DNA of 64,000 nt from Pseudomonas sp. HR96 (GCF_034059295.1 NZ_CP139141.1:3083001-3147000); one strand, 5' to 3'; positions 26,563-35,978 are shown, counted from the first letter of the stretch. Made by a program: numbers and translations. The notes: generated by a model from the sequence alone, not told the origin.

Positions 26563-28092
26563 ATGAACCTGCACACCGTCGCCCGTCTGGATGCCCTGTC
26601 GGAAGATCGCGCCACCCAGGTGCAAATCGGCGACCTGAAAATCCTGCTCGTGCGCGTGGCCGACCACGTCAAGGCCTACCAGGGCGAGTGCCCGCACGCC
26701 GGTGCGCCGCTGGCCGAAGGGGCGCTGTGCGACGGCAGGATCATCTGCCCCTGGCACAAGGCAGCCTTCGCCTTGGAAACCGGCGCACTGTGCGAGCCAC
26801 CGGCGCTCGACGCGCTCAAGGCCTACCCGGTGCAGGTGCAGGATGGCGCGGTGCGGGTCGGTGACCAGCCGCTGCCCTCCAGCGCCCGCAGCCAGCGACC
26901 CGATGCCCGGACCTTTGTCGTGGTCGGCGCCGGGGCGGCGGGTACGGCTGCGGCCTGCGCCTTGCGCGAGCAAGGCTTCGGCGGCCGCCTGGTGTTGCTC
27001 GACCGCGAGCCGGCGGCCGGCTACGACCGCACCGCGCTGAGCAAATTCGTGGTCGCTGGCAAGATGCCCGCGGACCAGGTGCCGCCGCTGCGCGACGCCG
27101 ATTACTGGGCGCTGCATCAAGTCGAACGGCTGGACGCCGAGGTGCGCCGCATCGACGTCGCGGGCAAGACCATCGAGTTGGCCGACGGCGGCCACCTGGC
27201 CTATGACGCCGCGTTGGTGGCTACCGGTGGCACACCACGGATTCCGGCACTGCCGGGGGTCGATCTGCCCGGGGTGTTCGTGCTGCGCTCGCGGGATCAG
27301 GCCGGCGCCATCCTCGCCAGCGCGCGCAAGGGCGGCCACGCGGTGATCGTCGGCGACAGCTTCATCGGCATGGAATGCGCTTCGGCCCTGCGTACCTTCG
27401 GCATGCAGGTCACGATCCTGGGCCACAGCGCGATTCCCTTCGCCCGTCAGTTCGGCGAACAGGTTGGCCAGGCCCTGCTCGACCTGCACCGGCGCAACGG
27501 CGTGAGCTACCGCAGCGACGCCCAGGCCCGGGCCTGCCGGGGCGAAGGCCGGCTGCAGGTGGTAGAGCTGGACAATGGCGAGCGCTTGAGCGCTGATCTC
27601 GTGCTGCTCGGGGTGGGCGTCAAGCCAGTCACCGAGCTGCTGTCGGGCGTTGCCCTGGCCGAGGATGGCGGCGTGCCGGTGGACTCGCACCTGCGCGCCG
27701 CCGATGGCCTGTGGGCGGTCGGCGACATCGCCAGCTTCCCGCTGGCAGGCCAGCCGACGCGCATCGAACACTGGCGCCTGGCCCAGCAGCAGGCGCGGTT
27801 GGCGGCGCACAACATGCTGGGCGGCGATGCGCCATTCCTCGAGGTGCCGTTCTTCTGGACGCTGCATTTCGAGAAGCGCCTGGACTACCTGGGGCACGCC
27901 GCCGACTGGCAGGACAGCCACATCGACGGCGATCTGCAAGGCTTCAACTTTGCTGCGCTGCTGCTGGACAACGATCAGGTCAAGGCCGTAGTCGCCTGCC
28001 AACGGCCACGCCTGACGGCGTTGCTGGCCGAGCGGCTGCGCCGACCGCTGGACCGCAGCGAGGCGCTGGCCTTGATCGCGGCCAACCGCTAG
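26563..28092 (+). CDS. Rieske-fused pyridine-nucleotide-disulfide oxidoreductase
   Basis: The 509-residue protein joins an N-terminal Rieske [2Fe-2S] domain (about 1-105) to an FAD/NAD(P)-binding ferredoxin-reductase domain. The cluster ligands are C-x-H in ECPHAGAPL and C-x2-H in CPWHKAAF. The FAD motif is VVVGAGAAGTAAA near 125, the NAD(P) motif VIVGDSFIGMECA near 265, and LWAVGDIASF closes the FAD site. The architecture resembles AIFM3/Nfrl-type proteins rather than dioxygenase reductases. The start has CGGAG 8 bp upstream. It has no dioxygenase partner nearby and its electron acceptor is unknown. Confidence 0.88.
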   Translation: MNLHTVARLDALSEDRATQVQIGDLKILLVRVADHVKAYQGECPHAGAPLAEGALCDGRIICPWHKAAFALETGALCEPPALDALKAYPVQVQDGAVRVGDQPLPSSARSQRPDARTFVVVGAGAAGTAAACALREQGFGGRLVLLDREPAAGYDRTALSKFVVAGKMPADQVPPLRDADYWALHQVERLDAEVRRIDVAGKTIELADGGHLAYDAALVATGGTPRIPALPGVDLPGVFVLRSRDQAGAILASARKGGHAVIVGDSFIGMECASALRTFGMQVTILGHSAIPFARQFGEQVGQALLDLHRRNGVSYRSDAQARACRGEGRLQVVELDNGERLSADLVLLGVGVKPVTELLSGVALAEDGGVPVDSHLRAADGLWAVGDIASFPLAGQPTRIEHWRLAQQQARLAAHNMLGGDAPFLEVPFFWTLHFEKRLDYLGHAADWQDSHIDGDLQGFNFAALLLDNDQVKAVVACQRPRLTALLAERLRRPLDRSEALALIAANR

Positions 28093-28099
28093 CGGGCGA

Positions 28100-29413
28100 T
28101 CAGGCGACCCAGAAATAGATCAGCACCAGGTTGGCCAGGGTGATCAACCCGAACAGGCCCCAGGCGGTACAGCGGGTCAGGCGGCTGTTGGCGAATTCAC
28201 CCATCAGCCGGCGGTCGCTGGTGAACCTGATCAGCGGCCACAAGGCGAACGGCAGTTGCAGGCTGAGCACCACCTGGCTCAACACCAGCAGCTGCCCGAC
28301 CGCACTCTCCCCCGCCCAGAGCACGCCGATCAAGGCGGGCACCAGGGCCAGGCCGCGGGTGATCAGGCGCCGTTGCCAGCAGGGAATCTTCGTGTGCAGA
28401 AAGCCTTCCATGACCACCTGGCCGGCGATGGTCCCGGTAAAGGTCGAGCTCTGCCCAGACGCCAACAGGGCCACGCCGAACAGGATGCTGGCCAGAGTGC
28501 CGCCCACCAAGGGGTCGAGCAGATGGTAGGCGTCCTGGATTTCCACCACATCGGTGTGGCCGCTGTGATGGAACGCCGCAGCGGCGAGGATCAGGATTGC
28601 CGCATTGATCAACAGCGCCAGGGTCAACGAGGCAATGGTATCGAGCCGCGCATAGCGGATCGCACTAGCCTTGGGCGTGCCGTTACGGGCGCGGGTCTGC
28701 ACTACCGACGAGTGCAGGTAGAGGTTGTGCGGCATCACCGTGGCACCCAGGATACCGATTGCCAGGTATAGCGGCTGCTGCTGGCTAAGCACGTCCCAGG
28801 ACGGCCGCAGGCCAGCGGCAACCTCTGGCCAGAACGGCTTGATCAGCGCCAGCTCGACGATGAAGCACCCGGCAATGGTCGCGATCAGGCCCATCACGAT
28901 GGCTTCCAGACGGCGAAAGTTGGCCCCCTGCAGGGCCAGCACGATCAGCGTGTCGAATGCGGTCAGCAGCACCCCGACGGTGATCGACACCCCCAGCAAC
29001 AAATGAAAGGCCAAGGCCGCGCCGAGGACCTCGGCCAGGTCCGTGGCGGTGATCGACAGCTCCGCCAGCAGCCATTGGCCCTTGGCTACCCGGGGGCTGT
29101 AGCGCTCGGCGCTGAGCTGCGCCAGGTCGCGGCCGGTGACGATGCCCAGGCGCGAGCAGAGGTTTTGCAGGACCATGCCGGCCAGACTCGCCAGCACCAC
29201 CACGAACAGCAGCGAATAGCCGAAGCGCGAGCCGGCTTCGATGGCCGTCGCCCAGTTACCCGGGTCCATGTAGCCGATGGAAACCAGCAAGCCGGGGCCG
29301 GCGAACAGCATCAGCTTGCGCAGAAGCGAAGCCCCGGCGGGAATGGTGACGCTGTCCTCCACGGCGGAGGGGCAGAACGGTGCGGTGGCGGTGGTCGGCA
29401 GTTTGAATTTCAC
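28100..29413 (-). CDS. mntH: Nramp-family divalent metal:H+ symporter
   Basis: The 437-residue protein has about 11 membrane helices. It has the Nramp metal-binding motifs: SIGYMDPGNWATAIEAG in helix 1 (DPGN) and ILGATVMPHNLYLHS in helix 6 (MPHN). GQSSTFTGTIAGQ, the conserved transport motif, is also present. It imports Mn(II) and possibly Fe(II). The stop lies 7 bp from the convergent reductase gene. An imperfect inverted repeat in the -35 region (29468-29486) may be a metal-regulator site. Confidence 0.93.
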   Translation of the reverse strand: MKFKLPTTATAPFCPSAVEDSVTIPAGASLLRKLMLFAGPGLLVSIGYMDPGNWATAIEAGSRFGYSLLFVVVLASLAGMVLQNLCSRLGIVTGRDLAQLSAERYSPRVAKGQWLLAELSITATDLAEVLGAALAFHLLLGVSITVGVLLTAFDTLIVLALQGANFRRLEAIVMGLIATIAGCFIVELALIKPFWPEVAAGLRPSWDVLSQQQPLYLAIGILGATVMPHNLYLHSSVVQTRARNGTPKASAIRYARLDTIASLTLALLINAAILILAAAAFHHSGHTDVVEIQDAYHLLDPLVGGTLASILFGVALLASGQSSTFTGTIAGQVVMEGFLHTKIPCWQRRLITRGLALVPALIGVLWAGESAVGQLLVLSQVVLSLQLPFALWPLIRFTSDRRLMGEFANSRLTRCTAWGLFGLITLANLVLIYFWVA

Positions 29414-29455
29414 GAAGGGGCTTCACGGGTTGAACATGGGAGCTGTCACGCTGAG

Positions 29456-29486
29456 CTTATATCGCCAGCATGGTGGCGCGCCATGC
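29456..29486 (-). promoter_or_regulatory. Candidate mntH promoter with inverted repeat
   Basis: On the minus strand a TATAAG -10-like hexamer lies at 29456-29461, about 43 bp before the mntH start. Just upstream, GCATGG at 29468-29473 and CCATGC at 29481-29486 form a perfect inverted repeat with a 7-bp spacer covering the -35 position. It does not match the E. coli MntR or Fur box. A repressor site is inferred. Confidence 0.3.
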
Positions 29487-29615
29487 GGCAAAGGCTATCG
29501 TGCTCATTTCGGCCGCAGCCCTCGCCAAGCCACCCGGCTTGCCCTAAGCTGGACGGCTATTTGACCGCCTTCTGCTCATCAGCCGTGCAGAGCCACCGAG
29601 ACAAGGAACTGCCCC

Positions 29616-29849
29616 ATGAGCCTGGAATCCATCAACCTGCCCAAGGGCGTTGGCCCCGATGCCGCGCGCCTGTTCGACGCCATCCTCGGCGCCGACGATG
29701 CCGCCACCCTCAACCGCGCCGCCGGCAAGGCCGAGGGCTTCGTCTTTGGCCTGGAAAGCGCCAAGGCAATCAAGAGCCAGGTCGCCGAACAGCTGTACAT
29801 CGTCTACGACGAGGCGGCCAGCCAGCGCGGCGAGCAACTGGCGGGCTGA
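29616..29849 (+). CDS. Small conserved-looking hypothetical protein
   Basis: The 77-residue product begins MSLESINLPKGVGPDAARLF and is mostly helical and alanine-rich, with no signal peptide or membrane segment. ACAAGGAACT places an AAGGA box about 8 bp before the ATG, and third codon positions are GC-rich as in neighbouring genes, which supports coding. I do not recognise the family. It precedes the SDR gene by about 70 bp on the same strand. Confidence 0.65.
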   Translation: MSLESINLPKGVGPDAARLFDAILGADDAATLNRAAGKAEGFVFGLESAKAIKSQVAEQLYIVYDEAASQRGEQLAG

Positions 29850-29918
29850 ACCCGCGCCCATACCGGCGCTGATGCTCTACGCTGACGGCATGCCCAGCAA
29901 CCCATGAGGAACCACGCC

Positions 29919-30698
29919 ATGACCCTTGTATCCCGACTCGCCGACATCAAGGCCGGCCACGGCAGGATCGCTTTCATTACCGGCGGCAACCGCGGCATCG
30001 GCCTGGAAACAGCCCGCCAGCTAGGGCTTCTCGGGGTTTTCCCGGTGATCGGCGCGCGCAGCGTCGAGGCCGGCGAAGCGGCCCTGGCGGACCTTCAGGC
30101 CAGCGGCGTGGAGGCCGATGCGCTGGTGTTCGACGTCACCCAGCCGGCCGATCACCAGGCCGCGTTCGATTACTTCCAGGCCGAAGTGGGCCGCCTCGAC
30201 ATTCTCATCAACAACGCCGGCGTGCATCTGGAAGGCGAACCTGGCGTCGAAAACCTGTACCAGCCGTCGACCTTGCCCGGGCAGGTGCTTCGCGAGACCT
30301 TCGAGGTCAACTTCTTCGCCCCGGTGGCCTTGACCCAGAAACTGCTGCCGCTTGTGCAATCGGCCCCGGCCGGGCGCATCGTCAACCTGTCGAGCATCCT
30401 CGGCTCGCTGGCCCTGCACGCCGACCCCGAGTCGCCCATCTACCACGCCAAGGCCACCGCCTACGACAGCTCCAAGACCGCGCTCAACGCCTGGACCCTG
30501 CACCTGGCCTATGAGCTGCGCGGCTCCACCACCAAGGTCAACTGCGCCCACCCTGGCTGGGTGCAGACCGACATGGGCGGCAGCGCCGCGCCGCTGAGCA
30601 TCGTCGACGGCGCCAAGACCAGCGTGCTGCTGGCCACCCTGCCCGCCGACGGCCCCAATGGCGGCTATTTCCACATGGGTGATACATTGCCGTTCTGA
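29919..30698 (+). CDS. Short-chain dehydrogenase/reductase
   Basis: The 259-residue protein has the classical SDR cofactor motif TGGNRGIG near residue 22, NNAG, a catalytic serine in NLSSILGS and the YxxxK pair in AYDSSKTALN. NCAHPGWVQTDMGG follows as in carbonyl reductases. Start M at 29919 has an AGGA box 7-8 bp upstream; an ATG at 29904 is possible but its spacing is poorer. The arginine-rich ARSVEAGEAAL segment after the second strand suggests NADP(H) preference. Its substrate is unknown. An acetyltransferase gene follows after 43 bp. Confidence 0.88.
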   Translation: MTLVSRLADIKAGHGRIAFITGGNRGIGLETARQLGLLGVFPVIGARSVEAGEAALADLQASGVEADALVFDVTQPADHQAAFDYFQAEVGRLDILINNAGVHLEGEPGVENLYQPSTLPGQVLRETFEVNFFAPVALTQKLLPLVQSAPAGRIVNLSSILGSLALHADPESPIYHAKATAYDSSKTALNAWTLHLAYELRGSTTKVNCAHPGWVQTDMGGSAAPLSIVDGAKTSVLLATLPADGPNGGYFHMGDTLPF

Positions 30699-30741
30699 TG
30701 TTGCCCCCCAATCACCTTGTCCCCCGCTCCAGAGCCCGCAC

Positions 30742-31308
30742 ATGATTCACATCCGCCCCATGACCGCCGCCGACTTCCCGCACTTCTGGCCGACCTTCCA
30801 GGCCGTGGTCGTCGACCAGCAGACCTACGCCTATGACCCGGCGCTCACCGAGCCGCAGGCCCGCCACCTGTGGCTGGAACTGCCCCTGCACACCCTGGTG
30901 GCCGAAGAGGACGGCGAGCTGCTGGGCAGCTATTACCTCAAGGCCAACGCTGCCGGCCCCGGCGATCATGTGTGCAACTGCGGTTACATGGTCACCGCCG
31001 CTGCCCGTGGCCGTGGCGTGGCGCGGCTGATGTGCGAGCATTCGCAGCGCCTGGCGAGCGAGTCGGGTTTTCTGGCCATGCAGTTCAATTCGGTGGTGGC
31101 CAGCAACGAAGTGGCGGTGGCGCTGTGGCACAAGCTGGGCTTCGAAACAGTCGGGCGTCTGCCCAAAGCGTATCGTCACCGCACCCTGGGCCTGGTCGAC
31201 TGCCTGGTGATGTACAAATGGCTGCAGGCCCCGGTCAGCGAGCGCGCGCCGCTGATCGGGCGCCGGAACATCGAGTCGGTGGTCTCGCGGCCCCGCCGCG
31301 GGCGCTGA
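30742..31308 (+). CDS. GNAT-family N-acetyltransferase
   Basis: The 188-residue protein starts MIHIRPMTAADFPHFW and shows the GNAT core. The acetyl-CoA pyrophosphate loop is VTAAARGRGVARLMCEH (Q/RxxGxG/A type), followed by the NEVAVALWHKLGFETVGR motif of strand 5 and helix 4. The last 25 residues are basic and variable. The acceptor is not deducible. It lies downstream of the SDR gene on the same strand and may be co-transcribed, although the gap contains no clear promoter or terminator. Confidence 0.85.
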   Translation: MIHIRPMTAADFPHFWPTFQAVVVDQQTYAYDPALTEPQARHLWLELPLHTLVAEEDGELLGSYYLKANAAGPGDHVCNCGYMVTAAARGRGVARLMCEHSQRLASESGFLAMQFNSVVASNEVAVALWHKLGFETVGRLPKAYRHRTLGLVDCLVMYKWLQAPVSERAPLIGRRNIESVVSRPRRGR

Positions 31309-31312
31309 GCGC

Positions 31313-32287
31313 TCAGCCGCCAACCGCCTGCCTGAACGACGGCAGGCTGTGCATCACCAGCAACAGCGCGCTCAGGCTGAAGAACGACGCCACCGTGGTC
31401 ACCAGCAGGGTCACGGCGGTGAATGCCTCATGGCCGTAGGCCTGGGCCAGGGTCGAGTAGATGCTCGCCATCGGCACGGCGGCCATCAGCACGGCCGCCA
31501 TGGCGAACATCGGCTGCATCGGCGCAAAGCCCAGCAGCGGCAGCAGGAAAATGCACAGCAACACCATCGACGGATGCAGCAGCAGCTTGGCGGCGCTGAT
31601 CGGCAACGCCTGGCGCAGCGTGCCGCGCAGTGGCAGGCCCACCAGCGTGCCACCGATGACGAACAATGACAGCGCACTGGAGACGTTGGCCAGCAGGTCC
31701 ACGGTGCGCAGCATGGGCGCCGGCTGCTGCCAGCCGCTCAGCGACACCAGCAGCCCGGCCAGCAGGGCCAATACCAGCGGGTTGCGCGCCAGGCGCAGGA
31801 ATGGCTGCAGCGCCATGCGCCAATCACCGCGGCCCAGGCGCCCGCGCTCGGCGAGAAACAGCAGCAGTGGCAGGATCAGCAGGTTCTCCACGATCATGTT
31901 CAGTGCCACCGCGACCCCGGCCACCGGCGCCAGGGTCAGCAACAGGATCGGGTAGCCGATGAAGCCGCTGTTGGAGCAGGACATGCCGATTACGTAGAAG
32001 GTCGCGCGCGTGGGGTCGACCCGCGAGATCGGCCGACACCACCAGTAACCCAGGGCAATGGTCGCCAGCGAACCCAGGGCGTACGCCAGCAGGTAGTCCA
32101 GGTGCATGATCTCGTCCAGGGTGCGCTGCGACAGGGCGCGGAACACCAGGGCCGGCATGGCCAGGTTGACGATGAACTTGCCGAAGGTGCGCATCTCCGC
32201 CTTGGCGAACAACCCCAGCCGGGTAAAGGCGAACCCCAGGATGATCATCAGGTAGATCGGCGCCGTGATGGCGAGGATTGCGAGCAT
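31313..32287 (-). CDS. AEC-family permease
   Basis: The 324-residue protein has ten hydrophobic segments and is of the auxin efflux carrier type. It has VNLAMPALVFRALSQRTLDE after helix 2, MSCSNSGFIGYPI in the centre (the family's NxGF-GxP signature) and VIGGTLVGLPLRGT before the last helices. Members transport malonate, malate or other carboxylates. The start MLAILAITAPIYLM was chosen because upstream codons add a non-family extension. It converges on the acetyltransferase gene with 4 bp between stops. Confidence 0.85.
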   Translation of the reverse strand: MLAILAITAPIYLMIILGFAFTRLGLFAKAEMRTFGKFIVNLAMPALVFRALSQRTLDEIMHLDYLLAYALGSLATIALGYWWCRPISRVDPTRATFYVIGMSCSNSGFIGYPILLLTLAPVAGVAVALNMIVENLLILPLLLFLAERGRLGRGDWRMALQPFLRLARNPLVLALLAGLLVSLSGWQQPAPMLRTVDLLANVSSALSLFVIGGTLVGLPLRGTLRQALPISAAKLLLHPSMVLLCIFLLPLLGFAPMQPMFAMAAVLMAAVPMASIYSTLAQAYGHEAFTAVTLLVTTVASFFSLSALLLVMHSLPSFRQAVGG

Positions 32288-32565
32288 GGGGGCCGGGCCA
32301 GCGGGGGGGATGCAAGCAAGGTAGTGGAGCACCGCGCCGCAGGCAAGCGTTGCATTGCTGCTTGCCATGGGTTCTAACCCCTTGCCAGACAAGGGCATTT
32401 GGAGGTTAGACTGGGCGCAGGCCCATTTTTGCAGCGCCAGCCTGTGTGTCGCGGGCAGGTCGGCTGAAGACGGAGGACATCACCGCGACCGGCAAGAGCG
32501 CCAATGGCGATCACTATTCCGATGCACCCGGCATGTGCCGAGGCGTCGCCTCAAGGAAACTCAGA

Positions 32566-33939
32566 ATGGCCGCAAGACACGTGATCAATGCTTCGGTTAG
32601 CCCAAAAGGCAGCCTGGAAACCCTCTCCCAACGCGAAGTGCACCAGCTCAGCGAAGCCGGTACCGGCAGCGTCTACGCCCTGTTCCGCCAGTGCGCCCTG
32701 GCAATCCTCAACACCGGCGCGCATATCGACAACGCCAAGACCATCCTGGAGGCCTATCCGGACTTCGAGGTGCGCATCCATCAGCAGGACCGGGGCGTAC
32801 GCCTGGAACTGCTCAACGCCCCGGCCGACGCCTTCGTCGACGGCGAGATGATCGCCAGTACCCGGGAAATGCTCTTCAGCGCCCTGCGCGACATCGTCTT
32901 CACCGAAAACGAGCTGGACAGCTCGGGCATCGACCTGAGCACCTCCCAGGGCATCACCGACTACGTCTTCCACCTGCTGCGCAACGCCCGCACGCTGCGC
33001 GCCGGCGTCGAGCCGAAGATCGTCGTGTGCTGGGGTGGCCACTCCATCGACAGCAACGAATACAAATACACCAAGAAGGTCGGCCATGAGCTGGGCCTGC
33101 GCCGCCTGGACATCTGCACCGGCTGCGGGCCCGGGGTGATGAAAGGGCCGATGAAGGGCGCCACCATCGCCCACGCCAAGCAGCGCACCAACGGCGGCCG
33201 CTACCTGGGCCTGACCGAGCCTGGCATCATCGCCGCCGAGGCGCCCAACCCCATCGTCAACGAACTGGTGATTCTGCCCGACATCGAAAAACGTCTGGAA
33301 GCCTTCGTCCGCGTCGGCCACGGCATCATCATTTTTCCCGGTGGGGCCGGCACGGCCGAGGAGTTCCTGTACCTGCTGGGCATCCTCATGCACCCCGACA
33401 ACCAGGGCCTGCCCTTCCCCGTCATCCTCACCGGCCCGGCCAGTGCAGCGGCCTACCTGCAGCAGCTGCACGAATTCGTCGGCGCCACGCTCGGCGAAGC
33501 GGCCCAGGCGCACTACCAGATCATCATCGACAACCCGGTGGAGGTCGCCCGGCAGATGACCGCCGCCCTCAAGGACGTGCGCCTGTTTCGCCGCGAGCGC
33601 AACGACGCCTTTCACTTCAACTGGCTGCTGAAGATCGAGGAAGGCTTTCAGCGCCCCTTCGACCCGACCCACGAGAACATGGCCAGCCTGCAGCTGCGCC
33701 GCGACCTGCCGCCCCACGAGCTGGCCGCCAACCTGCGCCGGGCGTTCTCCGGCATCGTCGCTGGCAACGTCAAGGACAAGGGCATTCGCCTGATCGAGCA
33801 GTACGGGCCGTACGAGATTCACGGTGATGCTGCGGTGATGCAACCCCTGGACCGGCTGCTCAAGGCCTTCGTCGAACAGCATCGCATGAAGTTGCCGGGC
33901 GGCGCGGCCTATGTGCCTTGCTATCGGGTGGTGAGTTGA
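32566..33939 (+). CDS. ppnN: Pyrimidine/purine-5'-nucleotide nucleosidase (YgdH/PpnN)
   Basis: The 457-residue protein matches E. coli PpnN in length and layout. An N-terminal regulatory region precedes a LOG-like nucleotide nucleosidase core with GGHSIDSNEY, CTGCGPGVMKGPMKGA and the catalytic FPGGAGTAEEFLYLLG (PGGxGTxxE). It hydrolyses the N-glycosidic bond of nucleoside monophosphates; the E. coli enzyme is stimulated by (p)ppGpp. An AAGGA box lies 7-8 bp before the ATG. It is a single-gene unit. Confidence 0.93.
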   Translation: MAARHVINASVSPKGSLETLSQREVHQLSEAGTGSVYALFRQCALAILNTGAHIDNAKTILEAYPDFEVRIHQQDRGVRLELLNAPADAFVDGEMIASTREMLFSALRDIVFTENELDSSGIDLSTSQGITDYVFHLLRNARTLRAGVEPKIVVCWGGHSIDSNEYKYTKKVGHELGLRRLDICTGCGPGVMKGPMKGATIAHAKQRTNGGRYLGLTEPGIIAAEAPNPIVNELVILPDIEKRLEAFVRVGHGIIIFPGGAGTAEEFLYLLGILMHPDNQGLPFPVILTGPASAAAYLQQLHEFVGATLGEAAQAHYQIIIDNPVEVARQMTAALKDVRLFRRERNDAFHFNWLLKIEEGFQRPFDPTHENMASLQLRRDLPPHELAANLRRAFSGIVAGNVKDKGIRLIEQYGPYEIHGDAAVMQPLDRLLKAFVEQHRMKLPGGAAYVPCYRVVS

Positions 33940-34054
33940 CCTACTGACCGGTGCACCGGTGCCCGGCCTTTGTGTCACGGCCGATACCCGGATTGACTTG
34001 CCAAGCACGCCGAAGGCTTTCACGATCGCGCTCTTTTTTTCATGGGTCGATGCA

Positions 34055-34387
34055 ATGAAGAAGTTTTGCGCGCTGGTGGTCACTGCGCTGTGCCTGGGCA
34101 GCGGTGCTGCAATGGCCGATAACGTGGTCGGTGCCGTGCTCGGCGGGGCGGCGGGTGCCGTGGTGGGCAATCAGGTCGGTGGCACCGAGGGTGCCGTGGT
34201 TGGCGGCGTGGCCGGTGGCCTACTGGGCGTCGCGGCGTCCAACCTGCTCAAGCACGGGCACGAGGACCACCACGGTCACGATAACCGCGGCCCGGCGCCG
34301 CAGATGCAGGGCTATGCGCCGCACGGTGGCCCTGGCTATGGTCCTGGTCCGCGTCCTGAAGGCCCGCCGGGCGAAGGGCCGCGCTGA
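34055..34387 (+). CDS. Secreted glycine-zipper protein
   Basis: The 110-residue product has a Sec signal (MKKFCALVVTALCLGSGAAM, cleaved after AMA). The mature part begins with glycine-zipper repeats (VVGAVLGGAAGAVVGNQVGG, then GAVVGGVAGGLLG), like YmgG-type domains. A His-rich linker (HGHEDHHGHD) and a Pro/Gly-rich tail follow. Glycine zippers insert into or associate with membranes; the His cluster could bind metal. Function is unknown. A strong terminator follows 24 bp after the stop. Confidence 0.75.
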   Translation: MKKFCALVVTALCLGSGAAMADNVVGAVLGGAAGAVVGNQVGGTEGAVVGGVAGGLLGVAASNLLKHGHEDHHGHDNRGPAPQMQGYAPHGGPGYGPGPRPEGPPGEGPR

Positions 34388-34411
34388 TCCTGCTGCGCCA
34401 AGCACTGCAAC

Positions 34412-34445
34412 AAAAAGCCCCGGGGCTCGCGCCTCGGGGCTTTTC
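34412..34445. terminator. Bidirectional intrinsic terminator
   Basis: AAAAAGCCCCGGGG pairs with CCTCGGGGCTTTT around a short GC loop, with A- and T-runs on both flanks. It lies between the stops of the convergent glycine-zipper gene (34387) and the ExuT-like gene (34471), so it can end both transcripts. Confidence 0.9.
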
Positions 34446-34470
34446 TATTCACGCCTGTTCAGAGTGTCAC

Positions 34471-35781
34471 TCAGGCGGCAGGCAATGCGCCGCTTTGGCT
34501 GACACCATCACGCACCACGGTCCCCATGGGTGGCGGGGCCACCGGACGCGCCACGTTCCAGATAATGATCGCGGCGATGATGTCGAACACGGCCAGCACC
34601 ACGAACAGCGGAGCGTAACCGACCTTGGTCACCATCACGCCGAACACGGCGGTGAACGCCGCCGCGCCAAGGAAGCCGAACATGCCGCCCAGGCCCGTCG
34701 CGGTGCCCACTTCGTTCTTGCCGAACGAGTCGGAAGTGATCGAGTACAGCGCGCCCGACAGGGTCTGGTGGGCAAAGCCGCCCAGGCACAGCAAGGCAAT
34801 TGCAGTGTAGGGCGACTCGACCAGGCCGATGCAGGCCGGGCCGATCATGCACGAGCAACCAAACAGCATGACCATCTTGCGCGAAGTGAACAGCGACACC
34901 TTGCAATACTTGTGGAACAGCGGGCTGAGGTAGCCACCCAGCACGCAGCCGATGTCGGCGGCGAGGAACGGCAGCCAGGCGAACATGGCGATTTCCTTGA
35001 TGTTCATGTGCCGTTCGGTCATCAGGTACAGTGGAATCCAGGCATTGAAGGTCTGCCAGGCCGGCTCGGAAAGAATCCGCGCCGAGGCGATGGCGTAGAA
35101 GTTGCGAGTGCCGATGATCTTGCGCCACTGGGTTGGCTGCTTGGGCGCGTCCTTGAGGTGGGTTTCCTGGCCGGCGAGAATGTAGTCGCGCTCAGTGTCG
35201 CCCAGCAGCTTCTGGTTCAGCGGGTGCTTGTACAGCACCAGCCAGAGCAGGCTCCAGATGACGCCCATCACCCCTACGCTGATGAATGCCAGCTGCCAGC
35301 CGTCGTGCAGGATGGCCCACACCACCAGGGGCGGCGCCAGCAAGGCGCCCACGGACGAGCCGATGTTGAACCAGCCGATGGCGACCGATCGCTCCTTGGC
35401 CGGGAACCACTCGGTGGTGGCCTTGATCCCCGCCGGGAAACCCGCCGCTTCGGTCACGCCGAGCAGGCAACGCAGGAACGCCAGGCTCTGCCAGCCGGTG
35501 GCCAGCGCCGCTGCTGCACAGGCCGCCGACCAGGCCACGGCAAAGGCGGCAAAGCCCAGCTTGGTGCCGATGGCATCGACGATCAGCCCCGCCACCGGCT
35601 GCATGAAGGCGTAGCCCATCTGCCAGGCGACGACAATGTGCGAGTACTGTTCGGTGGAGATGGAGAGTTCGCTCATCATGGTCGGCGCGGCGACCGAGAG
35701 CGTGTTGCGCGCGAGGTAGTTGACGATCAAACCAGCGGTGATCAGGGCGACCATCCACCAGCGGATTCCTTTTATTTTCAT
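34471..35781 (-). CDS. MFS hexuronate/sugar-acid transporter (ExuT-like)
   Basis: The 436-residue protein is an anion:cation symporter-type MFS carrier. It starts MKIKGIRWWMVALITAGLIVNYLARNTLSVAAP, the family's NYLxRxxLSVAAP helix-1 motif, and has EAAGFPAGIKATTEWFPAKERSVAIGWFN in the helix 4-5 region, typical of ExuT/GudP/galactonate carriers. It is divergent from uronate dehydrogenase, which points to D-glucuronate or D-galacturonate as substrate. A consensus-like promoter with an operator-like site lies 60-95 bp upstream. Confidence 0.88.
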   Translation of the reverse strand: MKIKGIRWWMVALITAGLIVNYLARNTLSVAAPTMMSELSISTEQYSHIVVAWQMGYAFMQPVAGLIVDAIGTKLGFAAFAVAWSAACAAAALATGWQSLAFLRCLLGVTEAAGFPAGIKATTEWFPAKERSVAIGWFNIGSSVGALLAPPLVVWAILHDGWQLAFISVGVMGVIWSLLWLVLYKHPLNQKLLGDTERDYILAGQETHLKDAPKQPTQWRKIIGTRNFYAIASARILSEPAWQTFNAWIPLYLMTERHMNIKEIAMFAWLPFLAADIGCVLGGYLSPLFHKYCKVSLFTSRKMVMLFGCSCMIGPACIGLVESPYTAIALLCLGGFAHQTLSGALYSITSDSFGKNEVGTATGLGGMFGFLGAAAFTAVFGVMVTKVGYAPLFVVLAVFDIIAAIIIWNVARPVAPPPMGTVVRDGVSQSGALPAA

Positions 35782-35828
35782 TGCGGTCCACTCTATTATT
35801 TTTTTGTGTTGGCTGCGCGACGTTATAT

Positions 35829-35875
35829 GTCGTCGTATAACCTGCTTTATAGGCGGGCGGCCGAACCCTTGTCAA
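35829..35875 (-). promoter_or_regulatory. Promoter and operator of the ExuT-like gene
   Basis: On the minus strand TTGACA (35870-35875) and TATAAA (35846-35851) are separated by 18 bp, giving a near-consensus sigma-70 promoter. Just downstream, GTTATACGACGAC (35829-35841) covers the start point and is part of a larger inverted repeat GTTATA-N8-TATAAC at 35822-35841. The 13-mer differs at two positions from the site in front of udh. A repressor of the GntR/FadR type is inferred. Confidence 0.6.
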
Positions 35876-35978
35876 CGCGGTTCAGAAATATTTCGTAACA
35901 TGCTGGTGACTTATCACTGGCGTTGATAAGCGCTGCCCCTGCTGCACGCGCACGCGCCGCTCGGGATGATCTGGGCGG

